Below are positions 42,367 to 51,659 of a stretch of DNA of 64,000 bases, in pieces. This DNA is from Marinospirillum alkalitolerans. GTDB lineage: Bacteria; Pseudomonadota; Gammaproteobacteria; Pseudomonadales; Halomonadaceae. How positions within the stretch are numbered: position 1 is the first letter of the stretch; each line of letters starts with the position of its first letter. The position numbers were made by a program, and so were the translations under genes. Location of the stretch: the NCBI RefSeq assembly GCF_045055655.1, contig NZ_JBANFI010000001.1:372001-436000 (forward strand), given 5' to 3'. The notes beneath the pieces are model-generated. The model made no database searches. It had not been told where the DNA came from and saw nothing but the letters and a program-made list of their open reading frames with translations.

Positions 42367-43959
42367 CTAGATTCTCGTGTCGATAATCGATTGGCGGGTG
42401 GGTGGTGGCTCATCTAAGGGTGGTTGGCCAAGGTGATACTCCACAGGCTTAATCTTCGCGCCAGTGCGCTCAAGTCGCTGAACCAGCTCGGTGACATGTT
42501 CCCTGAGCTGTTGATAGCTTGATTCCTCGTTGATCCAGATCGCGGCAGTGAGCTCTTCCTCTTTGAGTTTGAGGCGCGCGGTTAATTTGCCCATCGCTTG
42601 CAAATCAAAATGCAGGTTGATTTGCCACAAGCGCGTAGCGCGGCGCTTTTCTTCACGTTCGGCTTCTGCTTCTTCCTCTTCAATCCAGCGGCGGATATCC
42701 AGCTGAACGTGCAGCCATTCACCGCGCACAGAAAATGGCAGATCCAACTGTAAAAGCTGCATTGGCTGGCCACGCTCAAAGCTAGTCTGGGTGGCCTGTA
42801 GCGAAGCCTGTTGTAGTACCTGTATTCTCGCTTCAGCGGCTTGAAGTTGCTGCTGTAGCTGCTGGAGAACAGGCTGACGGCTTGCGGGCTGGTGGGCCTG
42901 CTCGTGGCGTAATAGGCTGCTGGCTTGCTGGAGTAGGAATTTGAGATCGCCCTGCTGTGCCGGATGGATGCCACGGAGCAGATTCGCCTCCAATAGGCCG
43001 CCATGATAGGGCACAAACTGACTGATTTGTTGTGCCTGGGGCGGCTGTTCTCCTTGAATGGGACGGCTCATGAGCTGCACAAGGAGCTGGCTGAGCTGTG
43101 GGCTCAGGGGTTGCTGTGGACTGGTTGTCTGACTAGCAGGACCGGATGCAGAAACAGAGGCTGTTGTTTGTCCTGCCGGAGGTAATCCTGAGCTGCCAAG
43201 AGTCGGGCCAAGGCCAGATGCGGGGCGTCCTGCAGCCAAGGGAAGCTGGGGCAGTAGCTGGCTCAGTTGCTGAAAGACCTGACCAAGAGGTGCTTGTCGA
43301 GGCAGCGCGTGGCGTAGCTGTGCTCCAGCGCTGGCGAGCAGGCTTTGCAGGCTGGCGGCCTCTCTTGCCTGCGTGGGGGAGGCTGGCTGAGCCGCTGTAC
43401 TTTGTGGCCAGTGGAGCTGCGCCTGCCCAGAGGTGGAAAGGTGCAGTGTGAGTCCCGCCTTGGATTGCGCCCATTGATCAAGACTGAGAGCTTGGGGTGC
43501 ATTGAGCGTGAGCTGCGTGCCAGATGCGAGCTGGAGCGTCAGCTGTACACCCTGACCGGCTGGGAGTGCCTGCTGGTATAAAAGTTGAGCGGTCAGCTGA
43601 GCGGGTGTGGGTAACCCAGTGAGCGGGCCACCTTGGACCGGAAGAGGGGGGAGAGGCAGGTTCGATAAGGTTGGGTTGTTTGGAAGAAGGCGCACCTCTA
43701 GCTGTCCATCCTGACGCCCTGTCAACACGAGCTGTTGTCCAGCGGGCAAGGGTTTATCCATCGTCAGTGTCAGGGTTTGACCCTGGCTGAGTTGGACCTG
43801 CACTTGATACTGACCCTGAGGTCGTGCCTCACTGCTGATCACCTGCGCGCTGCTGGTCTGACCGGCAGGCAAACTGGGTTGCCCTGAAACAAGAAAACTA
43901 CCTGTGCTGGTCGGCACAGAAGGAGAGGAGGTGTGACTGGTCTGAATGACGCCCTGCAT
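42367..43959 (-). CDS. Second FliK-like hook-length control domain protein
   Basis: 530 aa, Gln/Leu/Pro-rich with low complexity through most of its length. The C-terminal ~90 residues resemble the FliK conserved domain (LWQINLHFDLQAMGKLTARLKLKEEELTAAIWINEESSYQQLREHVTELVQRLERTGAKI). AGGAAG precedes the ATG. It pairs with the FlhB-like gene downstream, which mirrors the FliK-FlhB partnership. It is distinct from fliK at 22933. Confidence 0.8.
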   Translation of the reverse strand: MQGVIQTSHTSSPSVPTSTGSFLVSGQPSLPAGQTSSAQVISSEARPQGQYQVQVQLSQGQTLTLTMDKPLPAGQQLVLTGRQDGQLEVRLLPNNPTLSNLPLPPLPVQGGPLTGLPTPAQLTAQLLYQQALPAGQGVQLTLQLASGTQLTLNAPQALSLDQWAQSKAGLTLHLSTSGQAQLHWPQSTAAQPASPTQAREAASLQSLLASAGAQLRHALPRQAPLGQVFQQLSQLLPQLPLAAGRPASGLGPTLGSSGLPPAGQTTASVSASGPASQTTSPQQPLSPQLSQLLVQLMSRPIQGEQPPQAQQISQFVPYHGGLLEANLLRGIHPAQQGDLKFLLQQASSLLRHEQAHQPASRQPVLQQLQQQLQAAEARIQVLQQASLQATQTSFERGQPMQLLQLDLPFSVRGEWLHVQLDIRRWIEEEEAEAEREEKRRATRLWQINLHFDLQAMGKLTARLKLKEEELTAAIWINEESSYQQLREHVTELVQRLERTGAKIKPVEYHLGQPPLDEPPPTRQSIIDTRI

Positions 43960-44194
43960 GGCAGCTTCCTATTTAAAACAACTCAGCGTGTTCAACAGCT
44001 CAGTATATTGGCTCAGAACAAGGTATCGGCCTAGTGCTGTGCTTCTACAGCCTTGATCTGACTGTCTGTTGATGGAGCGCAAGCTCGTTGAGGATCCGTT
44101 GCCCGATTGGCGGCGGATTTCTGGCGGTTTATGACAGATCATAGTAAAGTGAGCCGCTTATGAAAACCGAATTTTGGTTAAGGCGTTGATCTGC
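43960..44194. other. Divergent region between the FliK-like gene and ccmA
   Basis: About 235 bp. A 9-codon open frame (ATG 44160, TGA 44187-44189; MKTEFWLRR) ends 5 bp before the ccmA ATG and has AAAGTGAG upstream. Its residues recall the start of thiopurine methyltransferases, but it stops at once. It may be a leader peptide coupled to ccmA or a chance frame. No other feature is clear. Confidence 0.3.
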
Positions 44195-44899
44195 ATGCAC
44201 ACTTCTACCGCATTGAGCCAGACTTCCTCTCTGGACGCTGCACCAGCATCCCCCTGGCTTGAAGCTGTTTCCTTGTCCTGCGCACGTGAAGGCCGCTGGC
44301 TTTTTCGGGAGCTCAGCTTTCGTTTTGGTGCGGGTGAGGTCTGGCAGTTGGCCGGACCCAATGGCGTGGGTAAGACCTCCCTGATGCGCACTCTCGCCGG
44401 TTTATTGCCCATCCAGCAAGGTGAGGTGTGCTGGCGAGGTCAGACCCTCGCCGCTGTTCAGGATGATTATCAGCAGCAGTTGTTGTTTATGGGACACTTG
44501 GCGGGCATTAAAGCCGAACTGACGCCCTTAGAAAACTTGAGCTGGTATGCCGCTTTGGAAGCTCAGTGGGAAGAGGCCGAACTAGAAGAAGCACTGATGC
44601 GAGTCGGCCTGTGGCATTTGATCGATACCCCTTGCCACCAGCTCTCGGCTGGGCAAAAGCGCCGTGTTGCACTGGCGCGTCTGTTGATCACCAGAAAGCC
44701 CTTTTGGCTGTTGGATGAGCCTTTTACTGCCTTGGATAAAGAAGCCGTGCAGGCGATGGAAAGGTTGATTCGCACTCATGCTGAGCAGGGTGGATGTGTG
44801 CTGCTGACCAGCCACCACGCACTGGAAGACTTCTCAGGCTTACAACGCCTTGAGCTCACTCCGCTTGCCGCTGAGGCGGCCTTTGTTGATGGAAGCTAA
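44195..44899 (+). CDS. ccmA: Cytochrome c maturation ABC ATPase CcmA
   Basis: ATPase of the CcmABCD complex that releases holo-CcmE, about 234 aa. Walker A GPNGVGKTS, signature LSAGQKRRVALARLL, Walker B FWLLDEPFTALD, and the H-loop LLTSHH. The ATG at 44195 gives a protein of family length; a TTG at 44174 is possible. It opens the ccm operon and is followed by ccmB after 1 bp. Confidence 0.95.
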   Translation: MHTSTALSQTSSLDAAPASPWLEAVSLSCAREGRWLFRELSFRFGAGEVWQLAGPNGVGKTSLMRTLAGLLPIQQGEVCWRGQTLAAVQDDYQQQLLFMGHLAGIKAELTPLENLSWYAALEAQWEEAELEEALMRVGLWHLIDTPCHQLSAGQKRRVALARLLITRKPFWLLDEPFTALDKEAVQAMERLIRTHAEQGGCVLLTSHHALEDFSGLQRLELTPLAAEAAFVDGS

Positions 44900-44900
44900 C

Positions 44901-45701
44901 ATGCCCTCTTCTGTTTCACTGGGTGCGGCTGAATCCTCGCCCCCCAATACCAGCGAAGCTCGCTCTACGGCTCACTTGGGTGTGGCGTTTTGCCGCCTAG
45001 AGCAAAAAAAATCGAACCCGCCAAGTCTGTATGCTGTCTTTAAAGCAGCTTTTCGCCGCGAATGGCGTCTCAGTGTGCAAAATAAAGGGGATTTACTGAA
45101 CCCCTTGGTTTTTTTTAGCTTGGTGGCGATCTTGTTTCCTCTGGGGATCGCGCCGAGTGCGGACATTCTGGCACCTGTCGCACCTGGCATTTTATGGGTG
45201 GCGGCTTTACTGGCGGTGCTCTTGTCACTGGATGCCTTATTCCGACCCGATCTGCTCGATGGGTCATTGGAACAGCTGCTGCTGAATGGCTATTCACCAA
45301 CCTTGCAGGTGATGGCTAGATTGCTGGTGCACTGGTTGCTTACAGGCTTGCCGCTGGTCTTGTTGGCTCCCCTGTTGGGTGTGATGCTCTACCTACCAGG
45401 TTCAGCTTTTTGGGCCTTGATGAGTTCTTTGTTACTCGGCACACTCGCCTTGAGCCTGATCGGTGCGATTGGTGCGGCGATTACAACGGGGTTGAATAAA
45501 TCTGGGGTGTTGATGACCCTGCTGGTTTTACCCCTTTATATTCCGGTATTGATCTTTGGCACAGGAGCAATAGGTGGCGCTGTTTTGGGTGACCCAATAG
45601 GGGGGCATCTAGCACTTTTAGCCGCGGTGGCCTTACTTGCGCTGGCTTTTGCTCCCTTGGCTTGTACGGCTGGGCTCAAAATCGCGGTTGCAGCGGACTA
45701 A
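44901..45701 (+). CDS. ccmB: Heme exporter membrane protein CcmB
   Basis: Six-helix permease partner of CcmA, 266 aa. Family motifs: FKAAFRREWRLSVQNKGDLLNPLVFFSLVAILFPLGI and GALLAVLLSLDALFRPDLLDGSLEQLLL-like region. About 45 residues precede the conserved start, longer than the usual ~220-aa protein. The ATG at 44901 has GGAAG 6 nt upstream; an ATG at 44889 inside ccmA is an alternative, and later starts would give the usual length. Confidence 0.94.
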   Translation: MPSSVSLGAAESSPPNTSEARSTAHLGVAFCRLEQKKSNPPSLYAVFKAAFRREWRLSVQNKGDLLNPLVFFSLVAILFPLGIAPSADILAPVAPGILWVAALLAVLLSLDALFRPDLLDGSLEQLLLNGYSPTLQVMARLLVHWLLTGLPLVLLAPLLGVMLYLPGSAFWALMSSLLLGTLALSLIGAIGAAITTGLNKSGVLMTLLVLPLYIPVLIFGTGAIGGAVLGDPIGGHLALLAAVALLALAFAPLACTAGLKIAVAAD

Positions 45702-45782
45702 TGTAGAAGCAAGACAACAAAAGAGAAGAAGCTGGGTGCTTCTCAGTTCAGTAGTTTGATGATGGCTTGAGGTGAGATAATC

Positions 45783-46541
45783 GTGTGGAACAGACTGAAA
45801 ACCCTCTATCACCGCTTGGGGTCGCCCAAATGGTTTTATACGCTCACCGGCCGCTGGTTGCCGTGGATTCTGGTGTTAAGCCTTGCCCTGCTCGTGACGG
45901 GCAGTATCTGGGGACTGGCAATTGCGCCGCAGGATTTTCAACAAGGCCATAGCTTCCGCATTATTTATATCCATGTGCCAGCTGCCTTTTTGGCGCAATC
46001 CATCTATGTGATGATGGCCATCTCTGGTGTGGTGCTGCTGGTCTGGAAAATCAAAATGACCGACATCATTGCCACCGCCTTAGTGCCGATTGGGGCCACG
46101 ATGACTTTTATCTCCTTGGTCACTGGCGCGATCTGGGGCGTGCCAACCTGGGGTACTTGGTGGATGTGGGATGCGCGCCTCACCTCGATGTTGATTCTTT
46201 TCTTCCTTTATTTGGGCATGATTGCGCTGCGCCTGGCGGTCAAACCTCAGGAAACGGCAGCCAAAGCCTGTGCTCTGATGGCGATTGTTGGCGTGGTCAA
46301 TATTCCGATTATCAAGTACTCGGTTGATTGGTGGTATACCCTGCATCAGCCAGCGACCTTCAGAATTGTTGGCGGCGCTTCCTCAGCGATGCCTGCCTCC
46401 ATGGCACTTCCTTTACTGGTCATGGTCTTAGGCTTTTATTGCTTCTTGGCCTGGGTGGTGATCGTGCATGCTCGTGCGTTGATTTTACAGCGTGAAGGGC
46501 AAGCGGGTTGGGTCAAAGAGTTGATGAAGGAGAAAAACTGA
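45783..46541 (+). CDS. ccmC: Heme handling protein CcmC
   Basis: Polytopic membrane protein that loads heme on CcmE, 252 aa. The WWD signature is near residues 118-136 (WGVPTWGTWWMWDARLTSM), flanked by conserved His-containing loops (IIYIHVPAAF). GTG start with TGAGGTGAG upstream. The stop shares an A with the ccmD ATG. Confidence 0.96.
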   Translation: MWNRLKTLYHRLGSPKWFYTLTGRWLPWILVLSLALLVTGSIWGLAIAPQDFQQGHSFRIIYIHVPAAFLAQSIYVMMAISGVVLLVWKIKMTDIIATALVPIGATMTFISLVTGAIWGVPTWGTWWMWDARLTSMLILFFLYLGMIALRLAVKPQETAAKACALMAIVGVVNIPIIKYSVDWWYTLHQPATFRIVGGASSAMPASMALPLLVMVLGFYCFLAWVVIVHARALILQREGQAGWVKELMKEKN

Positions 46542-46786
46542 TGGATTTCTGGTTCCAGAGTGCGGCTGAGTTTTTTCATATGGGCGGGCATGCCATCTAT
46601 GTATGGAGCGCCTATTTGATCACCTTTGTGCTGATGGCACTGAATATCGGCGTGCCATGGATGCTGTATCGTGCACAAAAACAACGTTTGGCGCGTCAGT
46701 TGAGACGTGAACACACCTTTGCAGCTTCCACAACAACGCCGGTGAGCCCATCAGCTGAGGCGTTACGCTCGTCCCAGAGCCATTGA
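46541..46786 (+). CDS. ccmD: Heme exporter accessory protein CcmD
   Basis: Small single-pass protein, 81 aa. FFHMGGHAIYVWSAYLITFVLMALNI is the typical CcmD segment, followed by a basic cytoplasmic end (RAQKQRLARQLRRE). The start overlaps the ccmC stop (TGATG). It stabilises CcmE in the CcmABCD complex. Confidence 0.93.
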   Translation: MDFWFQSAAEFFHMGGHAIYVWSAYLITFVLMALNIGVPWMLYRAQKQRLARQLRREHTFAASTTTPVSPSAEALRSSQSH

Positions 46787-46834
46787 TTTTAAATGATGAG
46801 ACCTTGCTTGATTGATTGAGTTTGAGGAGAACCC

Positions 46835-47320
46835 ATGACCCCAAAGCGCAAACAAAAGCTGTTGCTGATCGGATTGATGTTTCTGGCCGTCTCAACAGCG
46901 GTTGGCCTCTCCCTTTATGCATTGAGTTCGAATATCAATGCTTTTTATGCGCCGATGCAAATCGTGCGTGGTGAAGCGCCGATGGATCGCAATATTCGTG
47001 CAGGAGGCATGGTGGTTGAAGGCAGTGTGCAGCGTGATCCGCAAAGCTTAAAAGTACGTTTTGCCGTGACGGATCATGTTGAGCAGGTCTGGATTCAATA
47101 TGACAAGATTCTGCCGGATCTGTTTCGTGAAGGGCAGGGTGTGGTTGTCGTGGGGCGGCTCAATGATGAAGGCGATATTGTTGCCAGCGAAGTCTTAGCG
47201 CGCCACGATGAAAACTATATGCCACCTGAGGTGGCTGCCGCTTTAGAGGCTGCTGGGCAGATGCCAAGTCATTCCCCCTTCCGCCAAAACCAATCCTCTA
47301 GCTCAGAAACAGCCTACTAA
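46835..47320 (+). CDS. ccmE: Periplasmic heme chaperone CcmE
   Basis: Membrane-anchored heme carrier, 161 aa. A cytoplasmic start MTPKRKQKLLLIG leads into one membrane helix. His124 in LARHDENYMP is the covalent heme site, with Tyr128 as ligand. The Arg-Gly-rich beta-barrel segment is intact. Delivers heme to CcmF. Confidence 0.97.
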   Translation: MTPKRKQKLLLIGLMFLAVSTAVGLSLYALSSNINAFYAPMQIVRGEAPMDRNIRAGGMVVEGSVQRDPQSLKVRFAVTDHVEQVWIQYDKILPDLFREGQGVVVVGRLNDEGDIVASEVLARHDENYMPPEVAAALEAAGQMPSHSPFRQNQSSSSETAY

Positions 47321-47330
47321 GGGGTGATGA

Positions 47331-49304
47331 ATGGATGTTCTTTTTTTGCCTGAAATCGGCCAGTTTGCGCTGATTCTGGCGCTCGCTCTCGCGGTTGCTC
47401 AGGCGATCCTACCGATTATTGGCAGTGTAACACGCCAGCCTCTATGGATGGCCTATGCGCAACCCGCGGCTTGGGGGCAGTTCTTCCTGCTCTGCGTCAG
47501 TTTGGCGATGTTAACAGCCAGCTTCCTGCTCGATGATTTTAGTGTGGCCTATGTTGCCAATAACTCCAACTCGGCCTTGCCTTGGTACTATAAATTTAGT
47601 GCAGTCTGGGGCGCACATGAAGGCTCGCTGTTGTTGTGGTTATGGATTCTGGCGGGCTGGACCTTTGCTGTCAGCCTCTCGCGCGGCTTGCCCCTGGAAA
47701 TGCTCGCGCGCGTGCTGGCTGTGCTGGGTTGGGTCAGTGTGGGTATGCTGCTGTTTGTTGTCATTACATCTAATCCATTTTTGCGCTTTTTGCCTAATAT
47801 TCCAGCTGATGGCGCTGATTTAAACCCCCTCTTGCAAGATCCTGGGTTAATCTTCCATCCACCGCTGCTTTATATGGGCTATGTGGGTTTTGCCGTCACC
47901 TTCTCCTTTGCGATTGCGGCCTTATGGACTGGGCGCTTAGATGCGGCTTGGGCACGTTGGAGTCGTCCTTGGACCACCCTGGCTTGGGCCTTTTTAACGG
48001 TGGGGATCGCGATAGGTTCTTGGTGGGCCTATTATGAGCTGGGCTGGGGTGGCTGGTGGTTCTGGGATCCAGTTGAAAATGCCTCACTGATGCCTTGGTT
48101 GCTCGGAACCGCTTTGATGCACTCTCTGGCGGTGACGGAAAAACGCGGTGTGTTTAAAAGCTGGACCGTGTTGCTGGCGATCTTTACCTTCTCACTGAGC
48201 CTGCTGGGTTTCTTCCTCGTGCGCTCAGGCGTGTTGAACTCAGTGCATGCTTTTGCGAATGATCCCGAGCGGGGCTTTTTCCTGTTGCTGCTGCTCGCCT
48301 TTACGGTCGGTGCCTCCTTGCTGATTTATGCGATTCGTGTACCGACCATGCGTGCACGCGTTAACTATAAGCTGATCTCGAAGGATGTCTTTTTGCTGGC
48401 GAATAACATCATCCTCGCGGTGGCTTGTATTACCGTGCTGTTAGGCACGATTTACCCGCTGGTACTGGATGCCTTGGATGGCAGCAAAATCTCAGTAGGC
48501 CCTCCCTATTTTAATGCGCTGTTTGTGCCACAAATGCTGCTGTTAGGCGTCTTTATGGGTCTCGGCCCACTCACTGACTGGAAGCAGATGCAATGGCAAA
48601 AGCTGAAGCGTAAGATCTGGCTCTCGGTTGTATTGACCTTTGTGCTCGGCATACTGGTTCTGCCTTGGCTCTATAACGGCACCTGGTCTTTGCTGGTGGC
48701 TGCCGGTTTGTCTCTCTTTGTCTGGATTGTGCTGACCAGTGCACGCGATGTTTGGGAGCATGCACGCGGCAAAAAAGGCTGGAAGGGTGTGACACTGAGC
48801 CGTTGGGGTATGTTCTTTGGTCATGTGGGCGCAGCCTTGATCGTGCTCGGCGCGACAATGGTGTCCAACTTTGGTGAAGAGCGGGATGTGCGCATGGCTG
48901 TTGGTGATACGGTAGAAGTGCAAGGTTACTTCTTTACCATGACCGAGCTGACGCATCGTGAAGGCCCGAACTTTATTGCTGACCGTGCCTTGGTCGAAGT
49001 ACGCAACGCCAATGGACGTTTGCTGCGCACCTTGACCCCTGAAAAGCGCCTCTATCCTGTCCGCGGTATGCCAATGACGCAGGTGGCGATTGATTGGGGT
49101 CCGTTGCGTGATATTTATGTGGCGATGGGTGAAGAACTCAGTGAAGATGCCTGGGCGATGCGTGTCCACTATAAGCCTTATGTCCGCTGGCTCTGGTGGG
49201 GTTCGTTTATCGCGGCCTTCGGTGGATTGCTGGCGATACTCGATCGTCGTTATCGCATCAAGGTGGCAGAAACGCCGCGCAGTGATCGCAAGGCACTCGC
49301 CTAG
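47331..49304 (+). CDS. ccmF: Cytochrome c heme lyase subunit CcmF
   Basis: Large polytopic membrane protein, 657 aa. The WWD domain reads GWGGWWFWDPVENASLMPW near residues 238-256, and conserved histidines occur on both sides (AHEGSLLLW, FHPPLLYMGY). The C-terminal part has a periplasmic domain. With CcmH it attaches heme to apocytochrome c. Confidence 0.97.
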   Translation: MDVLFLPEIGQFALILALALAVAQAILPIIGSVTRQPLWMAYAQPAAWGQFFLLCVSLAMLTASFLLDDFSVAYVANNSNSALPWYYKFSAVWGAHEGSLLLWLWILAGWTFAVSLSRGLPLEMLARVLAVLGWVSVGMLLFVVITSNPFLRFLPNIPADGADLNPLLQDPGLIFHPPLLYMGYVGFAVTFSFAIAALWTGRLDAAWARWSRPWTTLAWAFLTVGIAIGSWWAYYELGWGGWWFWDPVENASLMPWLLGTALMHSLAVTEKRGVFKSWTVLLAIFTFSLSLLGFFLVRSGVLNSVHAFANDPERGFFLLLLLAFTVGASLLIYAIRVPTMRARVNYKLISKDVFLLANNIILAVACITVLLGTIYPLVLDALDGSKISVGPPYFNALFVPQMLLLGVFMGLGPLTDWKQMQWQKLKRKIWLSVVLTFVLGILVLPWLYNGTWSLLVAAGLSLFVWIVLTSARDVWEHARGKKGWKGVTLSRWGMFFGHVGAALIVLGATMVSNFGEERDVRMAVGDTVEVQGYFFTMTELTHREGPNFIADRALVEVRNANGRLLRTLTPEKRLYPVRGMPMTQVAIDWGPLRDIYVAMGEELSEDAWAMRVHYKPYVRWLWWGSFIAAFGGLLAILDRRYRIKVAETPRSDRKALA

Positions 49305-49309
49305 GAGGC

Positions 49310-49855
49310 ATGATGAAACGCTTAGTGCTATTTATTCCGCTGGTGATTTTTATGCTGCTCGGCCTCTTTTTGTACAAGGGGTTGAGCATGGACCCAGCTG
49401 CGCGTGATTCGGCCTTGCTGAATCGCCCGCTGCCAGAGTTCAGCCTGCCACGTCTTGATCAACCGGATCTGGTGATGACCCGCGAAGATCTGCTGGGTCA
49501 GGTCTTTCTGCTCAATGTGTGGGGCAGCTGGTGCCCAAGCTGCTATGACGAACATGATGAGATCATCCGCATGGCCAATCTGGGTGTGCCGGTCGTGGGG
49601 CTGAACTATAAAGACCAGCGTCCGGCAGCCCAGCGCTATCTAACGCAGCTGGGTAACCCTTATACACTCAACCTGTTTGAGCCAGATGGCGTGCGTGAGC
49701 TGGCCTTTAATCTTGGTGTCTATGGCGCACCTGAGACTTTTCTGATTGATGCACAGGGTTATGTGCGTTATCACTTGGCTGGGGTGATCACGCCCCGCTT
49801 GGTCGATGAAGTGATTCTTCCGGAGGTGCGTCGATGGCAGCAAGCAACGCAGTGA
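49310..49855 (+). CDS. ccmG: Thiol:disulfide oxidoreductase CcmG/DsbE
   Basis: Membrane-anchored thioredoxin-like protein, 181 aa, that reduces apocytochrome c or CcmH. One N-terminal helix, then the active site WCPSC with Cys75 and Cys78 (NVWGSWCPSCYDE), and the GAPETFLID cis-Pro loop. AGGAGG precedes the ATG. It overlaps ccmH by 22 bp. Confidence 0.96.
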   Translation: MMKRLVLFIPLVIFMLLGLFLYKGLSMDPAARDSALLNRPLPEFSLPRLDQPDLVMTREDLLGQVFLLNVWGSWCPSCYDEHDEIIRMANLGVPVVGLNYKDQRPAAQRYLTQLGNPYTLNLFEPDGVRELAFNLGVYGAPETFLIDAQGYVRYHLAGVITPRLVDEVILPEVRRWQQATQ

Positions 49856-50403
49856 AGCACAAGTTGGGTCGTCATTTTTGGTCCTGCTGGCTGCTCAGCT
49901 TGGTGCTGATGGGCAGCGGAATTCAAGCGCAGGCTGCGATTGAGCTCTACGATTTCAGCAGTGAAGAACTCAGATTGCGCTATCAGCAGGTTGGAGGGCA
50001 ATTACGTTGCCCGATGTGTGAAAATCAGGCCATTATCGATTCTGACTCACCCAGCGCCTTTGATATGCGCCAGGAACTCTATCGCTTGCTTGAAGAAGGC
50101 TACACCAATCAAGAAATTATGGAGTTTATGCGTGCGCGCTTTGGTGATTTTATCCTCTATCGTCCGCCCGTGCGCAGTGATACCTGGCTCTTGTGGTTTT
50201 TACCGCCCCTACTGGTGCTGCTGGGTCTTCTGTTGATCGGTTTTCTTGTGCGCCAGAATCAGCGCGCGGCTGATCAGGCAGAAGAGGCCCCCTTATCTCA
50301 CTCAGAGCGCCAATTGCGTTTGAATCGAATTCTTGAACTGGAGTCCAGCTTGTCGGCTTCTCAAACGACACCTCAGGACCCCCAATCTAAGGAATCCTCA
50401 TGA
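49834..50403 (+). CDS. ccmH: Cytochrome c maturation protein CcmH
   Basis: Periplasmic thiol protein of the heme lyase, 189 aa. A signal-like segment, then the LRCPMCENQ motif with Cys59 and Cys62, the helical bundle (ELYRLLEEGYTNQEIMEFMRARFGDFILYRPP), and a C-terminal membrane helix. It shares ATGA with ccmI. Confidence 0.96.
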   Translation: MAASNAVKHKLGRHFWSCWLLSLVLMGSGIQAQAAIELYDFSSEELRLRYQQVGGQLRCPMCENQAIIDSDSPSAFDMRQELYRLLEEGYTNQEIMEFMRARFGDFILYRPPVRSDTWLLWFLPPLLVLLGLLLIGFLVRQNQRAADQAEEAPLSHSERQLRLNRILELESSLSASQTTPQDPQSKESS

Positions 50404-51620
50404 CAAGTTTGTGGTTAGGCATGGCCCTCGTTGGCCTGTGCTGTGCATTATTTCTGCTCTGGCCCTTATGGCTGCGCCCACGTTTAACTGAGCGCCTAGA
50501 AGCGCAACAGTATGCTCGTCAGCTGGCCAATATTCAGGTCTATAAGCAAAAGCTGGCGCAGCTGGATCTTGAATTAGAAGAAAGGCGTCTGGATCAGCAA
50601 GGCTATCAGCAAGGCCGGACAGAGCTTGAAGATCTGCTGTTGGATGATGCTTCTGATGAAGTCCATGTGCGTCCTTGGGCTGTTCCCAGTCGTGGTTTGC
50701 AAGCCATCAGCACCCTGTTGATCTTGGGCTGTGTTTTTTGGGGAAGCTGGGCCTTGTACCAAAAGCTTGGCGCTGCGCAGGGGCTTGAAAGCTACTTTGC
50801 GCAACAGGCCCTGATTGAAGAAGGGCAGCGTGATTTTGGTAGCCTGCTGCGTCGTCTTGAAGAAGCGGTGCACAATAATCCTAATGATGCAGAAGGCTGG
50901 TCGCTGTTGGTGCGGATTTATATGGATCTTGGTCTGTATGAACAGGGCGCCGAGGCGATGGGTGAGCTGCTGCGTATTCAAGGTCCGCATCCACGTTTGA
51001 TTGCCCAGCAGGCCCAGGCACTCTACTTTGCCGACCAAGGCCAAATTACTGCGCGGGTTCAGGCGCTGATTGATCAAGCCTTAGCAATGGATGCCTCTGA
51101 ACCAGCGACACTGAGTTTGCTGGGTATGGCGGCTTACCAGAATGAGCAGTGGGATCAAGCACGTCGTCATTGGGAGGCGGCCTTAGGTCGTGTTCAGAAT
51201 GTACAAGCCGCTGAATCACTGCGTGAAGGCATCAACGATGTGCGTGCGCGTTTAGGCATGGAGGCTCTGGCTGAAATTGGCCCCAACTTTATCCTTAATC
51301 TGGCCCTCAGTGATGCCGCACAGCTGCTGACCAGCCCGCGTGCTACAGTTTTTGTTTATGCTGTTTCTGAGCGTGGTGGTGCACCAGTGGCGGCCACGCG
51401 GATTCGTGCTGGTGATCTGCCGATTGCAGTGCGCTTAAGCGATGAGCAGGCCATGACACCGACCAATAACCTGTCCTCGGCCCAGCGTGTGAAGCTTTTT
51501 GCACGGGTCTCGATGAGTGGCACTCTGGAAGCTCAAGAAGGCGACTGGCAAGGCGAAAGTGATTGGTTTGAAGTGGATGGCACTCAGCAGGTCGAGTTGT
51601 TGATTAATCGTCAGCTATAA
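50400..51620 (+). CDS. ccmI: Cytochrome c maturation protein CcmI
   Basis: Holds apocytochrome c for the heme lyase, 406 aa. Two membrane helices (near residues 4-22 and 102-120) enclose a Gln/Glu/Leu-rich coiled coil. TPR repeats occupy about 150-300 (NPNDAEGWSLLVRIYMDLGLYEQGAEAMGELL), followed by a beta-rich C-terminal periplasmic domain. It is the last gene of the ccm operon. Confidence 0.93.
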   Translation: MTSLWLGMALVGLCCALFLLWPLWLRPRLTERLEAQQYARQLANIQVYKQKLAQLDLELEERRLDQQGYQQGRTELEDLLLDDASDEVHVRPWAVPSRGLQAISTLLILGCVFWGSWALYQKLGAAQGLESYFAQQALIEEGQRDFGSLLRRLEEAVHNNPNDAEGWSLLVRIYMDLGLYEQGAEAMGELLRIQGPHPRLIAQQAQALYFADQGQITARVQALIDQALAMDASEPATLSLLGMAAYQNEQWDQARRHWEAALGRVQNVQAAESLREGINDVRARLGMEALAEIGPNFILNLALSDAAQLLTSPRATVFVYAVSERGGAPVAATRIRAGDLPIAVRLSDEQAMTPTNNLSSAQRVKLFARVSMSGTLEAQEGDWQGESDWFEVDGTQQVELLINRQL

Positions 51621-51659
51621 TGGGCGGCTCTCTCAACCTGGATCAGCTGATTTTACGAC

